From NCBI RefSeq assembly GCF_022869785.1, contig NZ_CP094997.1, forward strand, positions 3,100,001-3,164,000: DNA of 64,000 nt. The letters are read 5' to 3'. How positions within the stretch are numbered: the stretch's first letter is position 1; the number at the start of each line of letters is the position of its first letter. Origin of the DNA: Dyadobacter chenwenxiniae (GTDB lineage: Bacteria > Bacteroidota > Bacteroidia > Cytophagales > Spirosomataceae). Shown here in pieces: positions 18,070 through 26,302 of the stretch. Position numbers and translations under genes: made by a program. The notes under the pieces were generated by a model, which searched no databases, was not told the origin of the DNA, and was given only the letters and a program-made list of their open reading frames with translations.

Positions 18070-19473
18070 CTACTTATTCTTAACAAACCACTCCACGATT
18101 TGCGGATACAAATCAGCTACAACCTGGTCTACCTTTCGCTTTTTATACAATTGAATAAGAAATTGATCAAACTCAGCAAACTTTTTAAACCCTCTGACTT
18201 CTACCTGGTACTTTTCCATTTTCAATATAAGCTTATCCTGCTCACCAGGTGGAGCATAGTCTATATATCTCAGGCTCACCAGCGCCCAATTCATGTATTC
18301 ATCAAAACAAGCGCGGGCATTATTATATGCGCGTTCAGCAGGGGAGCCATTTTCTATCCATGTATCCAGTTTCTCAAATGCAACTTTAATGCCTTTTTGA
18401 TATTCCGATTTTTGTATTTCCGGACCAATGAAGTTGTGGTTCAATTCTGTAAAAACAATGTTTCCGTCCTTCACATGAAGGGCAGCGCTGGAAAATTCTC
18501 CTTTTTCTTCCTCTCGTCTGTAGGGAAAATTTACGTGTGCCTGGACTTCTTTAAATCCATTGTATTCGTACCAATTTGCGGACTGATTGTTGCCAACTAA
18601 GGGAGAAAAAACGATCTTATAGGAATTGTATTTTGTTTTTGGAAAGTTCTTACCCAACCATTTTTGCATTTCCATCAGCCCTGTTGAATCCCTATATGTA
18701 CTTATTTGTTGGTTATAAAGAAGTTGATTCTGTTTAAAAAAATGCTCAAACTTGGATTTGTCAGAGAAGCTTTGCAATTCTTTAAGATATGGCCTGAGCG
18801 AGTTAACGCTGGTAAGTCTGTCGTAAATGGGATTTTGTACTATTTTTCCTGAGGAATTAAAATTAAAAGAGTAAGCATTCATTTTGATCGAAAAGTACTC
18901 GACGTAACTTTTTGATAAAACAGAATCTATTTTCATAATAACTGGCTCCTGCTCATACTTGCCAAACCAGTTCATTACTTCTTTGTAGTACGCAGTATTT
19001 TTAGCGACCAATCCATCATTATTCTTTCCTGTGCTAGTCAGGGCAATAATGATATTAACCAATTCATATACATCCGGTATTTCAACAAAGGTTTTCCCTT
19101 CGTGAGATCTAATATAGTCTTTATTGAAATTAACGGCTGATTTGACAGTTCTGACCTGGGTAAATGCACTATCTTTTTCATTCACAATAATGAGAAAAGG
19201 GTATGTCTTCCCCTTCTCAACCCTGATCTGAAGTGAATCAACATCAGTGATAAATGTCACCAGCTTGTATTTTTCGTCTATGGCAATCGGCGCTTCATAA
19301 ATATCGGGGTTTACTTTTGGATCTATATTCCATCGGCCTTTTCTGAAATCATCTCCATCTCGTATAGATATGTTATACGTATGTGATTTTAGTATCGGTA
19401 TTTCCTGACCAAAAATGTTGAAAGAAATGGTAAAAGGCAGCAGTACTAGCAGCCAATATCTTGTGGCATTCAT
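18070..19473 (-). CDS. Secreted DUF4932-like protein
   Basis: 467 residues, signal peptide (YWLLVLLPFTISFNIFGQ). No enzyme family was recognised with certainty. The segment IVFTELNHNFIGPE near residue 357 resembles the conserved E-x-x-H region of Bacteroidota DUF4932 proteins, which looks like a metallopeptidase motif whose first histidine is replaced (T-E-L-N-H). The remainder is mostly helical with many aromatic residues. The permease gene at 19515 lies 41 nt upstream on the same strand, so the two may share a transcript. The DUF assignment is from memory and tentative. Confidence 0.5.
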   Translation of the reverse strand: MNATRYWLLVLLPFTISFNIFGQEIPILKSHTYNISIRDGDDFRKGRWNIDPKVNPDIYEAPIAIDEKYKLVTFITDVDSLQIRVEKGKTYPFLIIVNEKDSAFTQVRTVKSAVNFNKDYIRSHEGKTFVEIPDVYELVNIIIALTSTGKNNDGLVAKNTAYYKEVMNWFGKYEQEPVIMKIDSVLSKSYVEYFSIKMNAYSFNFNSSGKIVQNPIYDRLTSVNSLRPYLKELQSFSDKSKFEHFFKQNQLLYNQQISTYRDSTGLMEMQKWLGKNFPKTKYNSYKIVFSPLVGNNQSANWYEYNGFKEVQAHVNFPYRREEEKGEFSSAALHVKDGNIVFTELNHNFIGPEIQKSEYQKGIKVAFEKLDTWIENGSPAERAYNNARACFDEYMNWALVSLRYIDYAPPGEQDKLILKMEKYQVEVRGFKKFAEFDQFLIQLYKKRKVDQVVADLYPQIVEWFVKNK

Positions 19474-19514
19474 AATGTTGGGACTCAGCTTCCTGATGAA
19501 GATAACGGGAAATT

Positions 19515-21896
19515 TTATTCAGACTTCAAAGATTTAACAGGATTCATCAACCCTGCTTTGATACTCTGAAAACTAATCGTCAGCAGCGCAACTGTCAATG
19601 AAAGTAAACCGGCAAATGCGAAAACCCACCAGTCTATATCAATCTTATAAGCGAAGTTCTGCAACCATTGATTCATGACATACCATGCAATGGGCGAAGC
19701 AATGACAATGGCGATGAATACCAGTTTTACAAAATCTTTGGACAACAAAGACACAATGCTCGCTACCGATGCGCCCAGCACTTTACGAACACCAATCTCT
19801 TTTATACGTTGCTCAGCTGTAAAAGCGGCCAAACCAAATAGTCCAAGGCAGGCAATGAAAATAGCCAGGAGGGCGAAAATGGTTGAAAGAGTCCCAACCA
19901 CCGTTTCTCCTCTGTAAATTTTTTGATATTCGTTGTCTACAAATGAATACGCAAAAGGGAATTTGGGATTCAATTCTTTATAGACTTTTTCAATGCCCGC
20001 AAGGGCAACCGTAGTTTGCCCGGGTTGGGTGCGTATTAGAATATTGCCGTAATACTCGTTGGCCAGGCGAATGATCAGCGGCGTGATCGGTTGATGAAGT
20101 GAGTTGAAATGAAAATCTTCGATCACTCCAACAATTTTTCCGGGTTTGCTCCAAAAAGTGAGTGGCTGCCCGACAGGATCTTTATAACCAATACGTTTAG
20201 CTGCTGCTTGATTGATAAGATAGTTGCTGGAATCTGTTGCAAAATTCTGGGAGAAATCACGGCCGCCAATAAATTTTAATTTCAAAGTCTTAGCGAAATC
20301 ATAACCTACCGCGGTGTTATTAAATGAAATAGCAGCATTAGGATCCTTTCCGGTCCAGCTTACCCCTTCGGTCGTGCTGCCATTTCCCAAAGGGCCACCA
20401 TACATATTTGTGACAGATTGTATGCCACCCATAGCCAACAGCTGCTGCTTGAACAGTGGATAATTTTTCGCTAATTCCCCTTCAACAGGAATGCTGATCA
20501 AATTTTCGCGCTCATAACCCAGGTTCTTGTTTTGAATGTATTGAAGTTGCCGGTAAACCACTACCGTGCCTACAATTAAAAGCATGGACATACAGAACTG
20601 GAAAACCACCAAACCGCGGCGAAATAATTGTGCACCAACGCCATTACCAAGCCGTGACAACGACCCAGCACCTTTGAGCACTTTAATCGGATCAAGAGAA
20701 GACAAAAATAGCGCCGGATAACTACCTGACAAAAACCCGGTGACAACCAATAATCCCGATAAACCCACCCAAAAGAAAGGCTGCTTCCATGGCAGCAATA
20801 GTTGCTTGTCGGTCAGCTGATTAAAAACGGGCAAAAGAAGGATAACCAACACAAGCGCTGTAACGAGCGAAAGCGCCGTCAGAAGCATTGCTTCACTCAT
20901 AAATTGACCAATGAGCGATGCATGCCCTGCTCCGACCACTTTACGGACCCCCACTTCTCTCGCCCTTTTCGCCGACCTTGCCGTGGCCAAATTCATAAAA
21001 TTGATTACAGCGATCAGCAATAAAAACACCGCTACAACACCTAATAACCTTACATACTCAATGCGACCGCCATTGGGGTAGCCATCCTTAAAACTGGAAT
21101 AGAGGTGTGCCTCCGTTTCTGGCTGAAGAAAAAGATTGATATAGAAAGTCTTGCTAAAATCGGTGTTACGTCCCTTCAGAAACCATTTGAGCTTATCATT
21201 AAATTTATTGGGATCGGTGTCCGCCCGGAGTTGAAACCTCGTTTTAGGGCCTGCATTAGTCCACTCCTTCATCCACGAATTCTTGGCCAGAAAATCCTGC
21301 CAGTTTAATAAAAACTCATATTGATCAGATGAATTGGCAGGCAAATTTTCAAAGACAGCGGTCACCTGATAATTTACAGCATTGTCAAATTGGATGGATT
21401 TGCCAAGTGCCTTTTCCGGATTACCAAAATAGATTTCTGCCAGTTTTCTGGAAATGGCGAGACTATTCGGTGCATTGAGTGCGGTGGCAGGTGCGCCGGC
21501 AAGAATTGGAATGCTGTACATTTTAAACCAATCGGGTCCGGCGTAACAACCGGTTTGTCTGGCAGTCTTATTTCCTACTCCCAGTACGTGGCCTTCCTGC
21601 CAGGAAAAGCCGGCTGCATGAATCACTTCGGGAAATTGCTTTTTCAGTTCATCAGCCAGTAAACCAGGCGTATTATCGTCTGCAACAACTTTGCCGTCGC
21701 TGAATTCACGCTCCATGACGCGGTATAAGTTTGGAGCGTTATCATATTGCTTACCAATGCTTAGTTCATCCTGAATCCAAATAAAAATGAGCAAAGCCGA
21801 AGCCATACCCAACGCCAAACCTAAAATATTGATTACCGAAAAAGCTTTGTTGCGAGTCAGGTTTCGCCGGGCAATTTTGAAGTAATTTTGTATCAT
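19515..21896 (-). CDS. FtsX/MacB-type ABC transporter permease (ATPase-less)
   Basis: 793 residues. Two copies of the same unit are visible: an N-terminal helix after MIQNYFKIARRNL, a periplasmic MacB-like core (about 45-250), three helices (FtsX domain, about 290-430), a second core (to about 670), and a last FtsX domain ending in FQSIKAGLMNPVKSLKSE. The signature RAKREVGVRKVVGA-type loop is present before both FtsX domains (REVGVRKVVGAG; KEIGVRKVLGAS). These large permeases are common in Bacteroidota and may extrude or remodel envelope components. No ATPase gene is adjacent. A sigma-54-like promoter lies about 65 nt upstream. Confidence 0.9.
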   Translation of the reverse strand: MIQNYFKIARRNLTRNKAFSVINILGLALGMASALLIFIWIQDELSIGKQYDNAPNLYRVMEREFSDGKVVADDNTPGLLADELKKQFPEVIHAAGFSWQEGHVLGVGNKTARQTGCYAGPDWFKMYSIPILAGAPATALNAPNSLAISRKLAEIYFGNPEKALGKSIQFDNAVNYQVTAVFENLPANSSDQYEFLLNWQDFLAKNSWMKEWTNAGPKTRFQLRADTDPNKFNDKLKWFLKGRNTDFSKTFYINLFLQPETEAHLYSSFKDGYPNGGRIEYVRLLGVVAVFLLLIAVINFMNLATARSAKRAREVGVRKVVGAGHASLIGQFMSEAMLLTALSLVTALVLVILLLPVFNQLTDKQLLLPWKQPFFWVGLSGLLVVTGFLSGSYPALFLSSLDPIKVLKGAGSLSRLGNGVGAQLFRRGLVVFQFCMSMLLIVGTVVVYRQLQYIQNKNLGYERENLISIPVEGELAKNYPLFKQQLLAMGGIQSVTNMYGGPLGNGSTTEGVSWTGKDPNAAISFNNTAVGYDFAKTLKLKFIGGRDFSQNFATDSSNYLINQAAAKRIGYKDPVGQPLTFWSKPGKIVGVIEDFHFNSLHQPITPLIIRLANEYYGNILIRTQPGQTTVALAGIEKVYKELNPKFPFAYSFVDNEYQKIYRGETVVGTLSTIFALLAIFIACLGLFGLAAFTAEQRIKEIGVRKVLGASVASIVSLLSKDFVKLVFIAIVIASPIAWYVMNQWLQNFAYKIDIDWWVFAFAGLLSLTVALLTISFQSIKAGLMNPVKSLKSE

Positions 21897-21961
21897 AAAT
21901 ATGGTCGTTTTAAAACTTTTACTCAGATCATTTCATGACGCTGCGCCATCATCATTCAATA

Positions 21962-21977
21962 TTCAAATAGCACGCCA
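21962..21977 (-). promoter_or_regulatory. Sigma-54-like promoter of the permease at 19515-21896
   Basis: Read on the - strand: TGGCGT-GCTAT-TTGAA. The -24 GG and the spacing fit the sigma-54 consensus TGGCAC-N5-TTGC; the -12 GC is GA and the -24 box has two changes. The start codon is about 65 nt downstream. Confidence 0.55.
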
Positions 21978-22040
21978 AAGGAAATTAAAGTTTTAATTAA
22001 CTAATTATCAGTGCGTTATTAAGTATGAGTTCACCAAGAA

Positions 22041-22056
22041 TGTCCAGTTTCGGACA
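22041..22056. promoter_or_regulatory. 16-bp dyad, candidate activator site
   Basis: TGTCCAGTTTCGGACA; its reverse complement is TGTCCGAAACTGGACA. It is one of three related dyads in the window, all upstream of permease genes. It lies about 65 bp upstream of the -24 element for the - strand permease, an enhancer-like distance. Confidence 0.6.
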
Positions 22057-22186
22057 CCATCGTTCGATACAGAACGTGAATAATATCCAAACAATTGAAA
22101 TAATATTGTCACAGGGTTTTGAATGAAAATCAATCAATAAAAACAAGAAAATTAGTTATCGCTGAAACGGACATTCGTATAAGTGC

Positions 22187-22202
22187 TGTCCGAAATTGAA
22201 CA
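22187..22202. promoter_or_regulatory. 16-bp dyad, candidate activator site
   Basis: TGTCCGAAATTGAACA, related to the dyads at 22041 and 62529. It ends about 55 bp upstream of the -24 element serving the + strand permease. Confidence 0.6.
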
Positions 22203-22255
22203 TGTGCCAAATCTAAATTGCTCGTTACAGCTCCCCAAGTGCCAATTATCATGCA

Positions 22256-22271
22256 TGGCACAGTAGTTGAA
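22256..22271 (+). promoter_or_regulatory. Sigma-54-like promoter of the permease at 22322-24745
   Basis: TGGCAC-AGTAG-TTGAA: a perfect -24 box and correct 5-nt spacing; the -12 box is TTGA instead of TTGC. The start codon is about 50 nt downstream. The rest of the 425-nt divergent region holds only the two dyads and the opposite promoter. Confidence 0.65.
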
Positions 22272-22321
22272 CTTTGCGTTCAGGATCTCAATAATTTAAT
22301 CACCTAAATCAGCCTGTTCTC

Positions 22322-24745
22322 TTGATACGAAACCATATCAAAATGGCCCGGCGGAGTCTGAGCCAGAACAAATGGTACTCTGCTATTACAATTATAGGTT
22401 TGACAACAGCACTTACCGTTGTTTTGCTGATCGGCCTTTACATCAACAATGAGCTAAGCTTTGACCGTTTCAACCAAAAGGCGGATCGTATATACCGAAT
22501 CAACAGCGACATTAGTTTTTCACTGCAAGGGTTACAAACAGCTGCTGCACCTACACCCCTAGGCGCAACCCTGAAGCGGGACTTTCCGGAAGTAGAAGAA
22601 GCTGTAAGACTTGGCAAATATCAAAGCTGCTTAGTAAAAAGCACGCATGAAAATATCCGTGAACAGGCTGTTTTGCTTGCCGACTCTACTTTGTTTAACG
22701 TTTTTACACTGCCCATCCTGGCTGGAAATCCGACAACGGCTTTAACCCAGCCCAATTCGGTTGTCATTACGGAGCGCATAGCCAAAAAATATTTTGGCTC
22801 GACCAATGCGTTGAATAAAGTTATGATTTTTAACAACAAAGAATCCAAACAAGTGAGCGCTATTATCAAGGACATACCGGCGCAATCGCATTTTCAGGCA
22901 GACTTCATTTTACCATTGTGGGAAACCAATAATGCAAAAGTCGATAAGTGGGGTAATCATATTTTCAATACCTATATTTTACTCAGGCCCGGGACTAATC
23001 CGCAAGCAGTAGAAGCCAAATTTGAAAAAATATTACAAACCTACATGGATCCTGCGCTCAGGCGGTTTTTCAACACGTCGTTAGCCGAAGCACGAAAGCA
23101 GGGAAATTACTTCCGGTATTCGCTAACCCCATTAACTGACATTCACTTACATTCCGCGAGAGCAGGCGAGCTAATGCCAAACGGCAGCATCGAATATGTG
23201 TACATTTTCACTGGAATCGCATTATTTATTCTACTGATTGCTGTTGTCAATTTCATTAATCTGACAACTGCCCGTTCCATTAAGCGAGCCAGGGAAATTG
23301 GTGTTCGCAAAGTGCTGGGATCAAACCGAATAGGCTTAATATCGCAATTCCTGTCTGAATCCCTGTTAATAGCGATCATATCTATGCTTATCGCATTCGT
23401 GATGGTATTGGTTTTACTGCCTTTTTTCAATTCTTTGACCGCCGAAAATCTATCGGGATTTGATCTTTTGAACATCCCAAATACTGCTGGGCTCTTGTTG
23501 TTCACAGCTTTAATTGGCATTATGGCAGGTGTATACCCTGCTTTTTATCTCTCCTCCTTTCAACCGGCTAATGCGATCAAAGGCACTGTGGGATCGCTAC
23601 CCAATGGGCAAAACTTGCGTAGTTCGCTTGTCGTGTTCCAATTCGCAATGTCCGTGTTGTTAATCATCGCTACTTTGCTCATTAACCAGCAGCTGCGATT
23701 TATTCAAGGAAAGAACCTGGGTTTTGAAAAGGAACAGATTATCATCCTAAAAACAGCCGAAGTTCCTGAAAACCAGCTTCGTACTTTCAAGGAAATTGCT
23801 TTACAGAATAGTAAAGTGAAAGCAGCAACGATTAGCAGTTTTCTGCCCGTTACTTCCGAACGTAACGGTGACTATTGGTACCCTGAGGGCCAGACCGACC
23901 AGAAATACTCGGTGACAATGCAGGAATGGGAAGTTGACGAAGACTACCTGACAACCTATAAAATGACGTTACTTCAAGGCCGTTATTTCGTAAAAGGACA
24001 AGTGGCTGATTCAGGTCGCGTGGTGATCAATGAAAGTGCTGCCAAGCAGCTTGGATATAAACAGCCGGTAGGCAAAACCATTCACAAACAAGGCGGAGAA
24101 CTATTGACGATTATTGGGGTAGTGAAAGATTTCCATTACGAATCACTGCGGACTAAGATTGAGCCTTTGTGCTTTATGCTGGATGCCGATATAGTTTCAG
24201 GTAAAAATACGGATGCGCTATCACTGAGATTGGAAACGGAAGATATGGCATCCTCACTAGCCGCTTTGGAAAATAAATGGAAGAAAGTAGCGCCAGGTCA
24301 GCCTTTTGAATACGCTTTTCTAAATGAAAGTTTCGACGACATGTATCGCGCTGAACAACGCGTTCAGGTGCTTTTTACAGGATTTACAACAATTGCTATC
24401 CTGATTTCCTGTCTGGGTTTATTTGGTCTGGCCACCTTTACAGCTGAACAGCGCACCAAAGAAATTGGTGTTCGAAAAGTGCTCGGTGCATCCGTGGCCA
24501 GCATTGTGACGCTACTATCGAGAGACTTTCTCAAACCGGTATTAGTTGCTATCGTAATTGCGACACCAATTGCCTGGTACATCATGAACCGCTGGTTGCA
24601 AGACTTTAATTACCGGATTGAAATCGAGTGGTGGGTATTTGCATTAGCAGGAATGCTGGCGGTAGGAATTGCATTAATTACTGTCAGTTTTCAAAGCATA
24701 AAAGCAGCATTAATGAACCCGGTAAGGTCATTGAAAAGTGAATAG
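22322..24745 (+). CDS. FtsX/MacB-type ABC transporter permease (ATPase-less)
   Basis: 807 residues with the same architecture as the divergent gene: N-terminal helix, MacB-like periplasmic core, FtsX domain, second core, second FtsX domain, ending FQSIKAALMNPVRSLKSE. Loops REIGVRKVLGSN and KEIGVRKVLGAS precede the two FtsX domains. The start is TTG at 22322: homologues begin MI-x-N-(H/Y)-(I/F)-K-(M/I)-A-R-R, which is kept only if translation starts there; the next ATG at 22343 would remove these conserved residues. It shares the divergent region and dyads with the permease at 19515, so the two are probably co-regulated. Confidence 0.9.
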   Translation: MIRNHIKMARRSLSQNKWYSAITIIGLTTALTVVLLIGLYINNELSFDRFNQKADRIYRINSDISFSLQGLQTAAAPTPLGATLKRDFPEVEEAVRLGKYQSCLVKSTHENIREQAVLLADSTLFNVFTLPILAGNPTTALTQPNSVVITERIAKKYFGSTNALNKVMIFNNKESKQVSAIIKDIPAQSHFQADFILPLWETNNAKVDKWGNHIFNTYILLRPGTNPQAVEAKFEKILQTYMDPALRRFFNTSLAEARKQGNYFRYSLTPLTDIHLHSARAGELMPNGSIEYVYIFTGIALFILLIAVVNFINLTTARSIKRAREIGVRKVLGSNRIGLISQFLSESLLIAIISMLIAFVMVLVLLPFFNSLTAENLSGFDLLNIPNTAGLLLFTALIGIMAGVYPAFYLSSFQPANAIKGTVGSLPNGQNLRSSLVVFQFAMSVLLIIATLLINQQLRFIQGKNLGFEKEQIIILKTAEVPENQLRTFKEIALQNSKVKAATISSFLPVTSERNGDYWYPEGQTDQKYSVTMQEWEVDEDYLTTYKMTLLQGRYFVKGQVADSGRVVINESAAKQLGYKQPVGKTIHKQGGELLTIIGVVKDFHYESLRTKIEPLCFMLDADIVSGKNTDALSLRLETEDMASSLAALENKWKKVAPGQPFEYAFLNESFDDMYRAEQRVQVLFTGFTTIAILISCLGLFGLATFTAEQRTKEIGVRKVLGASVASIVTLLSRDFLKPVLVAIVIATPIAWYIMNRWLQDFNYRIEIEWWVFALAGMLAVGIALITVSFQSIKAALMNPVRSLKSE

Positions 24746-24857
24746 CTTCAAAATTATTCAGCTGTCTTTGGTTTCAAATACAAGTGAGCCTTATCTTTTC
24801 TGATAATAGGTTCGTTCAGCTACACTCTGTCAGCCTTAGCAACCAGCTTCTATTTTT

Positions 24858-24932
24858 ATGAGGATTATCACTGTTTGTCTGTTAATGTTATTTGTAAAAC
24901 TCAATGTAGCTTTTAGCCAAAAAAGTAAGTAA
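24858..24932 (+). pseudogene. Orphan signal-peptide mini-ORF (gene remnant?)
   Basis: ATG to TAA encodes 24 residues, MRIITVCLLMLFVKLNVAFS followed by QKSK: a basic start, a hydrophobic core and a typical Bacteroidota signal peptidase site (AFS-Q). There is no mature protein behind it. It lies between the permease and the hydrolase at 25046, in a 300-nt gap that otherwise shows nothing recognisable. It is best read as the N-terminal stub of a deleted secreted protein; a leader peptide is less likely. Confidence 0.4.
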
Positions 24933-25045
24933 AAGCTTGAACCCCAAATAGACTTGCTATTATAATATGTTAAATATTACTCCGAATGCAACTGTCAGCC
25001 CTTAGTTGCGTCTTTTCGTGGTGCTATCTGATTTGTCCGACTTTT

Positions 25046-26086
25046 ATGAAAACCATATTATTACTCATTGCTCTACTTTTACTAAAAACTATTACAATTG
25101 CTCAGCCTGTAACTCCCGATGCATTCGGTCTGAAAGAATTTTCTATTAATGACAAGAAACTGGGCCTGATCCAATTTTACGTGGATACCATCAATATACA
25201 TCACAAAGCACCTCTATTCATAGAAGTTAATGGAAGCGGGGGACTTCCCTTGTGCCTTTATATTCAGGGAAAAAAATTTGTAACAACACCCATAACATTT
25301 AACGAAGAATTATTTAGTAAGACCAAGGATAAGTATCATTATATCATTCTGGGCAAACCGGGCACTTCTTTTTGCGATACATTGAACCTTGATGTAAGCG
25401 TGAAAGAATATCAAGAGAATCCGTCGCAAGTTTTGTTCGTTTACAAGCCTTCCGAGGAATATACAAGAAGACTTAGCTTGAACTGGCGCGTCCAAGCGAC
25501 CCAATTGGCTATCAATTATTTAGTAAAAAATGGTTTTTGGGACAAAACTAAAATAGTGGCCTTTGGTTACTCCGAAGGTGGGCAGGTGGTTCCTTCATTA
25601 GCTGTTGCCGACAAGCGGGTTACGCATATTGCGCCTGTTGTTGGAAGTGGATTAAACCAGCTATATGATGGAATAATTAGCTGGCGCATCAAAGCTGCCA
25701 AAGGTGAACTGACCCAGCAGCAGGCTCAGGATAGTGTGGAAGCTTCCTTCACGCGCATTGCCGAGATTTATAAAAATCCTACTGCAGCAGACAAAGAAAC
25801 AGGCGGCCACTCCTACTTGCGTTGGGCGAGCTTCGGCACTATCATCCCTTTCGAACAGTTGCGTAAATTGTCGATACCTATCTATATGATTGCTGCCAGC
25901 CAAGACGATAGCTCTCCCATTTACGGACTCGATTATGTCCGACTCGAATTTCTGCGTTTAGGAAAGACGAATTTAGTCTATGATACCTGCGTAGGCTGCA
26001 ATCATTATTTAGGCAGTCCCGAAAATAGCAAGCCAGCTAGTGTCAGCTATGTTGATAAAATATTGGCCTGGGTACAACTAATGTAG
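25046..26086 (+). CDS. Secreted alpha/beta-hydrolase
   Basis: 346 residues from the ATG at 25046, which gives a clean signal peptide (KTILLLIALLLLKTITIAQ). An in-frame ATG at 24986 would put 20 residues in front of it and is rejected. The nucleophile elbow VAFGYSEGGQVVPSLA (GYSEG) is near residue 172, the acid candidate is in MIAASQDDSSPIYG, and the His is in CNHYLG near the C-terminus. Order of elements and the QP-x-TP start resemble the hydrolase at 16738, suggesting distant paralogues. The substrate is unknown. Confidence 0.75.
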   Translation: MKTILLLIALLLLKTITIAQPVTPDAFGLKEFSINDKKLGLIQFYVDTINIHHKAPLFIEVNGSGGLPLCLYIQGKKFVTTPITFNEELFSKTKDKYHYIILGKPGTSFCDTLNLDVSVKEYQENPSQVLFVYKPSEEYTRRLSLNWRVQATQLAINYLVKNGFWDKTKIVAFGYSEGGQVVPSLAVADKRVTHIAPVVGSGLNQLYDGIISWRIKAAKGELTQQQAQDSVEASFTRIAEIYKNPTAADKETGGHSYLRWASFGTIIPFEQLRKLSIPIYMIAASQDDSSPIYGLDYVRLEFLRLGKTNLVYDTCVGCNHYLGSPENSKPASVSYVDKILAWVQLM

Positions 26087-26302
26087 TGTTTTCATGAACA
26101 CCAATAATAACGCAATAGGAGAAAGAAATAGTCCGCTCAACTTCCATCCCGACGTTGTTTGCAACAATCTTTGAGACAAAGAATCTCTGGTTCATATGTC
26201 AACCGACTTGTTCGCGAACGTTAAGTAACTGTCAAAAATAGCCTCCTTTTCTGTGATGGACATAGCCATCTAAATGAGGGTAACATAAAGAAAACGCCAA
26301 AC

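Noticed and set aside
17820..18086. 88-codon frame on the - strand in the gap after the DUF4932-like gene
   Set aside because: Its only start lies inside the neighbouring gene and the cysteine-rich sequence resembles no family.
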